NCBI RefSeq assembly: GCF_002077695.1
Contig: NZ_MWUE01000047.1
Span: 1-42,601, forward strand
From: Pantoea latae
GTDB taxonomy: Bacteria > Pseudomonadota > Gammaproteobacteria > Enterobacterales > Enterobacteriaceae
Reading direction: 5' to 3'
Length of the DNA stretch: 42,601 nucleotides
Each line of letters opens with the position of its first letter. Position 1 is the first letter of the stretch. Below the pieces are notes generated by a model. That model saw only the letters and a list, made by a program, of their open reading frames with translations. It had not been told where the DNA came from and searched no databases. Shown here in pieces: positions 35,479 through 42,601 of the stretch. The position numbers and the translations under genes were made by a program.

Positions 35479-38091
35479 TCAACTCAATACGTTTTTTGAA
35501 GCGGGCGTCCGCCCGATGCCTTGCGGCAACAGCGAGGCCAGCCAGCTCACCCCAGCGGTAAGCAGGTTAAACAGCCGACGTAACTGCGGCGGACCATATT
35601 CCGCCAGGCGCAGATAGCCCTTAAAGCCGAGGATCATGATATCGGCGAGGCTTTGCACCGGTTTATCTTCCGGGAAACCGTCCTGCCACAGCGCCCAGGT
35701 ATCGGCGCGGGCGAAGGTGCACTGGATAAATTCGATATGCTGCTGGGTAGTCAGCTGATGCAGCCGGATGCCGGCGCGCAGGCCGAAGACGCGCTGCACG
35801 CGGCAGGGAAAGCTGAACTCCTGCTGGCCGCGGCGCAGCAGCAGCCACACTTTTTCATCTTCCTTCAGGGCGTTCGGTTCGCGCAGCTCGACGCCGACGC
35901 CGCCGTCGGAGTAGTCGCGCAGCGTGCAGGGCAGCATATGGCCATCTTCGCGCGCCAGCGCGGCGGGCATGGCGATCTCTACGCGATGCGCTTCGCGGAT
36001 CTGACGCGCTTCAACGGAGACCGCCACCGCGCCGCCGAGGATCACCATGTTGTAGATCACCCAGACCAGGCTTACCCAGACCGTCAGCACCTCGTTGGCC
36101 GGGCCGTTGTGCATGCGCCAGAAGGCCATCGCCACGCCCGCCAGGTTGAGCAGCACCAGGAACATGTAGGGCTTGGTGATCACCCAGTCGAGATGATGCT
36201 CCTCGACCAGGCCGCCTTTGGCGGTCACGTTGAATTTGCCCTTGTGCGGATTGAACAGCGCCACGGTGGTGGGTCGGGCGATATACCAGGCCAGCACGGT
36301 CTCATACACCTCGCTCCAGAAGGAGTGGCGCCAGCGTCCCTGAATGCGCGAGTTGGTCAGGCTGGTGTGCAGCATATGCGGCAGCACGTAGATGGCGATC
36401 GCCAGCGCGGGCGCGTAGATGATGTAGGCGTGGCAGAGCAGAAACGCCAGCGGCGCCAGCAGGAAGATTAGCCGCGGAATGCCGGAGAGAAAATGGAGCA
36501 TGGCGTTGGCGTAGCAGAGCCGCTGCACCCACTTCAGCCCTTTGCCGAACAGCGGGTTGTCGAGGCGGAAAATCTGCACCATGCCGCGCGCCCAGCGGAT
36601 GCGCTGGCCGATATGTGCCGACAGGCTTTCGGTCGCCAGTCCCGCCGCCTGCGGAATGCGGATATAGGCAGAGGCGTAGCCGCGACGATGCAGGCGCAGC
36701 GAGGTGTGCGCATCTTCCGTCACCGTCTCAACCGCAATGCCGCCGATCTCATCCAGCGCGCTGCGGCGCAGCACGGCGCAGGAGCCGCAAAAGAAGGTGG
36801 CGTCCCAGGTGTCGTTGCCATCCTGCACCAGGCCGTAAAACAGCGAGCCCTCATTCGGCGTGCGGCGGAAGCGGCCGAGGTTGCGCTCGAAGGGATCGGG
36901 CGAGAAAAAGTGGTGCGGCGTCTGCAGCATCGCCAGCTTCGGATCCTTGATAAACCAGCCGATGGTCATCTGCAGAAAGGCGCGCGTCGGCACGTGGTCG
37001 CAGTCAAAAATCGAGACAAATTCGCTGCGGCAGCGGGTTTTCAGCGCGTGGTTGATATTGCCCGCCTTGGCGTGCTCGTGCGTCGGGCGCACCACATAGT
37101 TGACCCCGACGCTGGCGGCGAACTCGCGAAACTCTTCGCGGCTGCCGTCGTCGAGCAGATAGATATTCAGCCGATCTTTCGGCCAGTCGATGCCCATCGC
37201 CGCATAAATGGTCGGCTTCACCACGCTGAGCGGTTCGTTATAGGTCGGCACCAGCAGGTCGACGCTCGGCCACTGATCGAGCGTGGTGGGCATCGACACC
37301 GGCTGGCGGTTAAGCGGCCACAGCGTCTGAAAGTAGCCGAGTACCAGCACCACCCAGGCGTAGGTTTCGGCGGCGATCAGCAGCAGGCCGAAGATCAGGC
37401 TGAGCGGATCGTCCCAGTTCAGGGTCGAGGTATAGCGCCACCACAGGTAGCGACAGGAGACGGTCAGCGACAGCACGATCAGCATCATGGTGGGAAAGCG
37501 GCCCGGCACGCGCCGCACCAGCATCGCCAGGCTCCAGAGCAGCACCACGAAGATAAACTGCGTCATCAGCCCAAACGGCTGGCTGATGCAGAGTAACGCC
37601 AGCAGCGAGGCGAACAGCGCCACGCCGACAAACATCAGGCGACGCGCCAGTGGTGACAGGCGCTGGATGCGCTGTTCGAGGCGTGCGTCGACATTGCCCG
37701 TCTGCGCCCGTGCAGCGAGCGCGTCGAGCCACTGATAGCCGCGCTGACGCCAGCTGAACAGGGTGTGAAAGCCCTGAAAACGCTTGCGCTCGCTGCGGCC
37801 GCTGTCGTCCAGCGGCAGGATCACCACCAGCCACAGGCTCTGGATCAGGTAGCGCAGGATATCCAGCGGGCGCGGCCGCTCCGGCGAAATATGGGGATAG
37901 AGGCGACGCCGATCCTGAATGACGCGCTGCCAGCCTGGAGTTTCAAACCGCAGCAGCGTCCAGCCCAGCGCGCACCAGAAAAGATGGAGGCCGCTGGCGA
38001 AGGCGGAGGCGCCGTTTTCGCGCGCCGTGGCGTAGCGCAGGCGTAGCGCCTGCCAGACCGGCGCGGTCAGCAGCCAGCGCAGCGGGTTCAC
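35479..38091 (-). CDS. bcsA: Cellulose synthase catalytic subunit (UDP-forming)
   Basis: BcsA polymerises UDP-glucose into beta-1,4-glucan and extrudes it through its membrane channel when c-di-GMP binds its PilZ domain. The 870 residues match the family. GT2 motifs are DDG (314-316), DCD (363-365), TED (458-460) and QRIRW (496-500). The PilZ domain shows R699-x3-R703 and DYSDGG (726-731), both needed for c-di-GMP binding, so allosteric control should be intact. There are about eight to nine membrane segments. The start is GTG at 38091 with GGAG seven bases upstream, overlapping the bcsQ stop by four bases (GTGA). Confidence 0.97.
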   Translation of the reverse strand: MNPLRWLLTAPVWQALRLRYATARENGASAFASGLHLFWCALGWTLLRFETPGWQRVIQDRRRLYPHISPERPRPLDILRYLIQSLWLVVILPLDDSGRSERKRFQGFHTLFSWRQRGYQWLDALAARAQTGNVDARLEQRIQRLSPLARRLMFVGVALFASLLALLCISQPFGLMTQFIFVVLLWSLAMLVRRVPGRFPTMMLIVLSLTVSCRYLWWRYTSTLNWDDPLSLIFGLLLIAAETYAWVVLVLGYFQTLWPLNRQPVSMPTTLDQWPSVDLLVPTYNEPLSVVKPTIYAAMGIDWPKDRLNIYLLDDGSREEFREFAASVGVNYVVRPTHEHAKAGNINHALKTRCRSEFVSIFDCDHVPTRAFLQMTIGWFIKDPKLAMLQTPHHFFSPDPFERNLGRFRRTPNEGSLFYGLVQDGNDTWDATFFCGSCAVLRRSALDEIGGIAVETVTEDAHTSLRLHRRGYASAYIRIPQAAGLATESLSAHIGQRIRWARGMVQIFRLDNPLFGKGLKWVQRLCYANAMLHFLSGIPRLIFLLAPLAFLLCHAYIIYAPALAIAIYVLPHMLHTSLTNSRIQGRWRHSFWSEVYETVLAWYIARPTTVALFNPHKGKFNVTAKGGLVEEHHLDWVITKPYMFLVLLNLAGVAMAFWRMHNGPANEVLTVWVSLVWVIYNMVILGGAVAVSVEARQIREAHRVEIAMPAALAREDGHMLPCTLRDYSDGGVGVELREPNALKEDEKVWLLLRRGQQEFSFPCRVQRVFGLRAGIRLHQLTTQQHIEFIQCTFARADTWALWQDGFPEDKPVQSLADIMILGFKGYLRLAEYGPPQLRRLFNLLTAGVSWLASLLPQGIGRTPASKNVLS

Positions 38092-38819
38092 GGGCGCTCT
38101 CCATTCAGGTGCAGCAGCAGCCAGCTCGCCAGCGTGGTGACCTCTTCGCTGACCAGCGCGTGCGGCCGATACTCGCCAACCGGCTGCTTCATCATCAGCG
38201 CTTCCGCCAGCGCTTCGTCGCGATGGATCAGCAGCGGGATAAGGTTATTCAGCGAGGCGACCCACAGCTGGTGAATATCCTGCTGCAGGCGGCTATTGGC
38301 GTTGAACTGGTTGACGAGAAAGCGGGTGCGCGGCGAAAAGTGCTGCTGATGCAGACGCAGATGCGCGTTGGCGTCCGGTGTCAGCACGCGCAGCACGCCG
38401 TCGAGGTGGCTATCGAGCGCATCATGCCAGGGCAGCCACTCGGCAGAGAGATCGAAAATCACCCACTGATAGCGGCGTTTCAGATCCGCTAACGCGTCGA
38501 GAAGCGGCGCGGCGGCGGCGCGATCCTGAAGCAGCACAGTAAAGCGCTGCTGATGAGAAAGCGCACCGTGGGGCAGCAGATCAGGGCCGTTCGGATAGCG
38601 CAGCGCGGCCGACTGCCAGGCGTCGCCGTTGCACAGCGCCTGCATCCAGCCGCTTTCCGGCGACGCGGGCGTGTTGAAGTGGGCGCCGAGCTGGCTCGCC
38701 GGCGATCCGTCGACCAGCAGCACGCTTTCGCCCAGCGTGGTCAGCGCCCAGCCGAGCGCCGCGCAGAGAGAGGTTGCGCCCGTGCCGCCGCGTACGCCTT
38801 GCAGCGCGATCAGCGGCAT
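38088..38819 (-). CDS. bcsQ: Cellulose secretion ATPase-like protein
   Basis: BcsQ is a MinD/ParA-like protein needed for cellulose production; with BcsR it forms a complex that binds BcsE and BcsA at the membrane. The 243-residue protein has a P-loop reading GGTGATS (11-17), with alanine where a ParA/MinD protein has lysine; E. coli BcsQ has threonine there, so the deviation is a family trait. The second half carries IHRDEALAEALMMKQPVGEYRP, typical of BcsQ. Unlike in E. coli K-12, where the gene carries an early stop, the frame here is intact. Its ATG shares one base with the bcsR stop. Confidence 0.94.
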   Translation of the reverse strand: MPLIALQGVRGGTGATSLCAALGWALTTLGESVLLVDGSPASQLGAHFNTPASPESGWMQALCNGDAWQSAALRYPNGPDLLPHGALSHQQRFTVLLQDRAAAAPLLDALADLKRRYQWVIFDLSAEWLPWHDALDSHLDGVLRVLTPDANAHLRLHQQHFSPRTRFLVNQFNANSRLQQDIHQLWVASLNNLIPLLIHRDEALAEALMMKQPVGEYRPHALVSEEVTTLASWLLLHLNGERP

Positions 38820-39016
38820 TAGCGCAGACGTCCCGGCTGCTTAGCGGCCGTTTCGGCTAACAGCGGCCAGCGCGCGACGATGTTCGCCAGACGTTCTTCA
38901 CGGGCGATATCGATATAGCGAAAAGCCTGCAGAGAAAAAGCATCGCGCAACGCGCTAATATCATCCTGAGGTTCGCCGTCGGACGCGACCAGCGTGTAAG
39001 CATTTTCATTTTTCAT
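38819..39016 (-). CDS. bcsR: Cellulose biosynthesis protein BcsR
   Basis: BcsR is a small cytoplasmic partner of BcsQ and BcsE in type II cellulose loci. The chosen ATG (MKNENAYTL) gives 65 residues against about 62 in E. coli. The frame extends eight codons further to a TTG, with no better ribosome site. The conserved part is DDISALRDAFSL and ANIVARWPLLAE, close to the E. coli ending RWPLLAEFAQQK. It is the first gene of the leftward bcsRQABC operon, divergent from bcsE across 197 bases. Confidence 0.9.
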   Translation of the reverse strand: MKNENAYTLVASDGEPQDDISALRDAFSLQAFRYIDIAREERLANIVARWPLLAETAAKQPGRLR

Positions 39017-39082
39017 TACTTTTCGCCACGGATAAAACAACGTCGGATAAAAGGCGGTTATATTGGTATGGACATTAAATTC

Positions 39083-39113
39083 ATTTTACCGAATCGGCGC
39101 GATGATAGATCAA
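39083..39113 (-). promoter_or_regulatory. Tentative bcsRQABC promoter
   Basis: Leftward TTGATC (39108-39113) and TAAAAT (39083-39088) are separated by 19 bases, wider than ideal. TATAAC nearer bcsR is another possible -10. Neither is decisive. Confidence 0.25.
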
Positions 39114-39172
39114 TGTGAACCCGCCTGTCATAACGTATTTTTTAAATTTCTCAGGTTGCATCCTGTCCCGTC

Positions 39173-39178
39173 TATAAT
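39173..39178 (+). promoter_or_regulatory. Candidate -10 box of bcsEFG, possibly sigma-S type
   Basis: TCTATAATAAG lies 35 bases before bcsE. It is a perfect TATAAT preceded by C at the position favoured by RpoS polymerase, without a good -35. RpoS dependence would fit biofilm genes but is inferred only from this. Confidence 0.45.
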
Positions 39179-39213
39179 AAGCTAGCCTGGACTGAACAAA
39201 TCGCGAATTCAAT

Positions 39214-40755
39214 ATGAAAAATTCCTTTGCGCTGGGGCTGCTGCAGGTTCAGCCTGAATTAACGGCATTGCAAACTCCTGGCTGTTATTGGGTGACCTGC
39301 GCACGTCAGGAAGATGCCCGCACGTTTATTCGCCAGGCCGTCATGGCGCAGCAATCCGTCACGCTGATTAGCGCTGATGAGAAGCCACGCGACCTGCTGA
39401 CCCCGGACCCTGCCGAGGGGCCAAATCGTATCCCGCTGTTTTCCCTCTCAAAAAGCAAGAACAGCCTGCTGCGTCTGGAGACCGACTTTCTTCGCACGCT
39501 GAGCAGCAAAAGCGGGCTGGTCATTTTTAACAGCAGCGCGGCGCAGTGGGACAAGCTGAACGAGGCAGAGCTGACCGACTGGATAAAGCGCATGCGTCGG
39601 GTGCTGAATAAAAAGCAGCTGACGCTGTTAATGGTCACCTCCGGCGCGACGATAATTAACCTGCGTAATAATCTTCAGCGTTATTTTCGCCAGCTGGACG
39701 GCGTCGCCCATTTAGCATTTCAACAAGATAGCTGGCAGTATCGAATTAACTGGTGGTATGACGCCGACAGGCTGCTGGCCGACCGCGCAATTCGCCTCGT
39801 CTGCAAAGACGATCGTTTTTATGCGGAAACTGAAAATGAAAAGCAGGAGCCGCTCAGCCTTAACGACGAGCAACATTATCTGGCGGATAAAATAGTACTG
39901 GAAGGCGCTCCGCCGCTCTCGCGCCAGTGGCAACTCTTTGATGACAATGAACAGGTCTTTTTCCGCGCGCAGCAGGCCAACGCCGCGACGGTGATTTTCA
40001 GCCTGACGCGCAGCGACTATATTGGCGAGCTGGCGAAGATGGTGCACAGCCTGCGCCGCGCGCGCGGCAACGGTTTGAAAATCGTGGTGCGTGAGATGGG
40101 CACCAGCCTGCGTTATAGCGACGAACGCCTGTTGATGGCGTGCGGCGTGACCGCCATCGTGCCTGCCAGCGCGGCGATGTCGCGCTTTCTGACCACCCTC
40201 GAGGCGGTGCAGGGTCAGGTGTTTAACCGCCGCGTGCCCGCCAGCCTCGATGCACTGACCGCCGCGCTGCAGCCGTTGCAGGAGAAGGGCTACCTGCGCC
40301 TCGACGCCTTTTGTCAGGCGGTGGCCCAGCTGATCAGCAATACGCTGCTGCCGGAAAACGACAAAGGGCTACTGGTGGCGCTGCGTCCGGTGCCGCAGCT
40401 GAAGCCGCAGCAGATCCTGACCTTATGCAAACCGCGCCGCTTTGGCGATCTGGTGACGGTGCTGGACGACCGCGTGATCCTGTTTCTCTCTTCCTGCCGC
40501 TACAACGACCTTGATAAAGCGCTGAAGTTTATCTTTTCACTGTCGCACGACGAGCTGTTCGCCAACCGCATGGTATGGTTTGAGGACAGCCAAATTCTGG
40601 CAGAAATCAATAATATAAAAAACCTGACGCCTGTTGCGCTGCAGGATATTACCTCGGCGCCTCAGCCGACGCAGATCGCGGCCGCGCCGGTTGAAGTGCG
40701 TGAACGCCAGACGCCGCAGCCCATTACGCTATTACCGGAGGGCACCACACGATGA
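39214..40755 (+). CDS. bcsE: c-di-GMP-binding cellulose regulator BcsE
   Basis: BcsE is a cytosolic c-di-GMP receptor that boosts cellulose synthesis in type II systems through contacts with BcsRQ and BcsF. The 513-residue protein (E. coli 523) has a degenerate receiver-like and NTPase-like N-terminal part. A C-terminal GIL domain carries the I-site-like c-di-GMP motif RFGD (409-412, RxGD), followed by LFLSSCRYND. The tail (about 480-513) is proline-rich and probably disordered. No strong ribosome binding site precedes the ATG. The stop overlaps the bcsF start by four bases (ATGA). Confidence 0.94.
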   Translation: MKNSFALGLLQVQPELTALQTPGCYWVTCARQEDARTFIRQAVMAQQSVTLISADEKPRDLLTPDPAEGPNRIPLFSLSKSKNSLLRLETDFLRTLSSKSGLVIFNSSAAQWDKLNEAELTDWIKRMRRVLNKKQLTLLMVTSGATIINLRNNLQRYFRQLDGVAHLAFQQDSWQYRINWWYDADRLLADRAIRLVCKDDRFYAETENEKQEPLSLNDEQHYLADKIVLEGAPPLSRQWQLFDDNEQVFFRAQQANAATVIFSLTRSDYIGELAKMVHSLRRARGNGLKIVVREMGTSLRYSDERLLMACGVTAIVPASAAMSRFLTTLEAVQGQVFNRRVPASLDALTAALQPLQEKGYLRLDAFCQAVAQLISNTLLPENDKGLLVALRPVPQLKPQQILTLCKPRRFGDLVTVLDDRVILFLSSCRYNDLDKALKFIFSLSHDELFANRMVWFEDSQILAEINNIKNLTPVALQDITSAPQPTQIAAAPVEVRERQTPQPITLLPEGTTR

Positions 40756-40940
40756 ACCTGATGGACTGGGTGCAGATAGCGCTGTTAGTGTTGCTTATTT
40801 TACTGTTTTTAAAGCCGTTATATCGGCAATGGCTGCCGCGCCGCTGGAACGGCATGTTGAACCGCCTGCTGCCCGCGCGTGCGCTGAAGTCTGAAGGTCG
40901 CTGGCAGCGTAAATCCTCGAAAACGGATGCAAATCATTAA
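40752..40940 (+). CDS. bcsF: Cellulose biosynthesis membrane protein BcsF
   Basis: BcsF is a small inner-membrane protein that recruits BcsE and is needed for full cellulose modification by BcsG. It has 62 residues, close to the E. coli length. There is one membrane helix at about 7-22 (VQIALLVLLILLFLK), then a basic cytoplasmic tail (PLYRQWLPRRW and a K/R-rich end). The start overlaps bcsE by four bases and the stop shares one base with the bcsG ATG (TAATG). Confidence 0.92.
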   Translation: MNLMDWVQIALLVLLILLFLKPLYRQWLPRRWNGMLNRLLPARALKSEGRWQRKSSKTDANH

Positions 40941-42601
40941 TGAATAACGATCAATCGACTTCTGCCCACTCTTCCCGCCTGTGGTCTTACTGGCGCGGGC
41001 TGGGCGGCTGGAACCTCTATTTTTTATTTAAGTTCGGCCTGCTGTGGTACGGCTATCTCAATTTCCACGCGTTGAGCAACCTGGTGTTTCTGGCCTGGCT
41101 GCTGTTTCCGCTGCCTTCGCCGCGCCTGCACCGGCTGCGCCACTGGATATCGATTCCGATCGGCTTCGGCCTGTTCTGGCACGACACCTGGCTGCCAGGT
41201 CTGGAGAGCATTCTCAGTCAGGGCAATCAGGTGGCGGGCTTCTCCGCCGCCTATCTGCTCGATCTGGTGAATCGCTTTATTAACTGGCAGATGATCGGCG
41301 CCGCCTTTGTGCTGCTGGTGCTTTATCTGTTTATTTCGCAGTGGATCCGCGTCACGGTGCTGGTGTCGCTGATGCTGATCTGGCTCAACGTGCTGACCAT
41401 CGCCGGCCCTGCCCTGTCGCTGCTGCCGACCAAAGCCGCCGCGCCGGAGGTGGCGCTGAACCCGACGCCCGCCGCCAACCCGACCGCCGCCAGCGCACCG
41501 GACGGACTCGATCAGTCCGCGCCGCCCACTAGCGCCAACCTGACCGCCTGGCTGAACCGTTTTTACGACAGCGAGCGCAAGCGCGTGACCCATTTTCCCG
41601 ACAGCTTGCCGGCCGATTCGCAGCCGTTCGATATTCTGGTGGTGAATATCTGTTCCCTGGCCTGGTCGGACGTCGACGTCTCTCAGCTGCGCAGTCATCC
41701 GCTGTGGCAGCATTTCGATATCGTGCTCAACAACTACAACTCTGCGACCGGCTACAGCGGCCCGGCGGGCATCCGTCTGCTGCGCGCCAGCTGCGGCCAG
41801 ACCTCGCACAGCGATCTCTATAAACCGACCGATACGCGCTGCTATCTGTTTGATAATCTGGCAAAGCTGGGCTTTAAACAGCAGCTGATGATGGACCACA
41901 CCGGGGTGTTTGGTAACTATCTGAAGGAGCTGCGCGAAGATGGCAATATTCAGGCGCCGCTGATGTCGCAGGCCGGCATCGCGCCGGAGCTGACCTCGTT
42001 CGACGGCTCGCCGGTGTTTAACGATGCGCAGCTGATGCAGCGCTGGCTGGACGATCGCAGCAAAAGCAGCGACGCGCGCAGCGCCACCTTCTACAACCTG
42101 ATCCCGCTGCACGACGGCACGCGCGATCTCGGCAGCACCAAAACTGCGCCGTGGAAGCCGCGCGCGCAGGTGCTGTTCGATCAGCTCGACGCCTTCCTGA
42201 CCAATCTTGAAAAGTCAGGTCGACGCGTGATGGTGCTGGTGGTGCCGGAGCACGGCGCGGCGCTGGAGGGCGACAAGATGCAGATGTCCGGCCTGCGCGA
42301 TATTCCCAGCCCGAGCATTACCCACGTGCCGGTCGGTATTAAATTTGTCGGCATGAAGGCACCGCATCAGGGCCAGCCGCTAACCATTGACGCGCCGACC
42401 AGCCTGCTGGCGGTGTCCGAGCTGGTGTCGCGCGTGGTGGACGGTCAGGTGTTCAACGCGCCGAACGTCAATATGTCGGTGCTGGCGGACAAGCTGCCGC
42501 AGACGCTGGTGGTGTCGGAGAATGACAATGCGGTGGTGATGATGTATCAGGGCAAGCCGTGGATCCGGTTGAATGGCGGCGACTGGGTTGCCTACCCGCA
42601 G
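40940..42601 (+). CDS. bcsG: Cellulose phosphoethanolamine transferase (stop codon beyond the window)
   Basis: BcsG transfers phosphoethanolamine from phosphatidylethanolamine to cellulose in the periplasm. The window holds 554 codons and ends at WVAYPQ. E. coli BcsG (559 residues) ends WVPYPQ as I recall, so only the stop codon seems missing. Five or so membrane segments occupy about 20-160. A Pro/Ala-rich linker (about 163-198) leads to the alkaline-phosphatase-like catalytic domain. Predicted zinc and catalytic residues, aligned with E. coli C243, S278, H396, E442 and H443, are C238 (NICSLAW), S273 (GYSGPA), H391 (PLHDG), E437 and H438 (PEHG). All are present. Confidence 0.95.
   Translation, partial: MNNDQSTSAHSSRLWSYWRGLGGWNLYFLFKFGLLWYGYLNFHALSNLVFLAWLLFPLPSPRLHRLRHWISIPIGFGLFWHDTWLPGLESILSQGNQVAGFSAAYLLDLVNRFINWQMIGAAFVLLVLYLFISQWIRVTVLVSLMLIWLNVLTIAGPALSLLPTKAAAPEVALNPTPAANPTAASAPDGLDQSAPPTSANLTAWLNRFYDSERKRVTHFPDSLPADSQPFDILVVNICSLAWSDVDVSQLRSHPLWQHFDIVLNNYNSATGYSGPAGIRLLRASCGQTSHSDLYKPTDTRCYLFDNLAKLGFKQQLMMDHTGVFGNYLKELREDGNIQAPLMSQAGIAPELTSFDGSPVFNDAQLMQRWLDDRSKSSDARSATFYNLIPLHDGTRDLGSTKTAPWKPRAQVLFDQLDAFLTNLEKSGRRVMVLVVPEHGAALEGDKMQMSGLRDIPSPSITHVPVGIKFVGMKAPHQGQPLTIDAPTSLLAVSELVSRVVDGQVFNAPNVNMSVLADKLPQTLVVSENDNAVVMMYQGKPWIRLNGGDWVAYPQ

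Overview
This is a GC-rich chromosomal segment from a member of the Enterobacterales. The gene content and protein sequences are clearly enterobacterial. Gene losses and one non-E. coli junction suggest the Erwiniaceae (Pantoea/Erwinia/Mixta-like), but that placement is an inference. No phage, plasmid, insertion sequence or CRISPR array is visible.

Left block (1-19042). A four-tRNA operon on the minus strand (argX-hisR-leuT-proM) sits beside the ten-gene enterobacterial common antigen (ECA) operon wecA-wzzE-wecB-wecC-[rffGH lost]-wecD-wecE-wzxE-wecF-wzyE-wecG. Upstream follow rho and trxA (minus), then rhlB-gppA (plus), rep (minus) and ppiC (plus). The ECA operon makes UDP-ManNAcA (WecB, WecC) and TDP-Fuc4NAc (WecE, WecD), assembles lipid III on undecaprenyl phosphate (WecA, WecG, WecF), flips it (WzxE) and polymerises it (WzyE, WzzE). 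rffG and rffH, which normally lie between wecC and wecD, are gone. Only the last codons of rffH remain, where they overlap the wecD start. yifK, which in E. coli separates wecG from argX, is also absent.

Junction (19042/19043). ppiC and yhjG meet stop-codon to stop-codon with no base between them. In E. coli these genes belong to two distant chromosomal regions.

Right block (19043-42601). This is the yhj/bcs region: yhjG (AsmA family), pdeH/yhjH (c-di-GMP phosphodiesterase behind a near-perfect flagellar sigma-28 promoter), kdgK, an alpha/beta-hydrolase gene not found here in E. coli, yhjJ (M16-like without its zinc motif), dctA, pdeK/yhjK, and a divergent cellulose locus. That locus reads bcsR-bcsQ-bcsA-bcsB-bcsC leftward and bcsE-bcsF-bcsG rightward. 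The endoglucanase gene bcsZ, normally between bcsB and bcsC, is missing; bcsB and bcsC overlap directly. bcsG runs to the window edge and appears to lack only its stop codon.

Functionally the right half is a c-di-GMP module. Two phosphodiesterases (PdeH, flagellar-coupled; PdeK, membrane-bound) lie beside a synthase with a PilZ receptor (BcsA), a second receptor (BcsE, with its RxGD motif) and the phosphoethanolamine decorating enzyme BcsG. The main oddities are the rffGH excision scar, the missing bcsZ, and an alpha/beta hydrolase whose nucleophilic serine is replaced by alanine. I did not find a wholly new system; the novelty lies in these losses and substitutions inside known systems.
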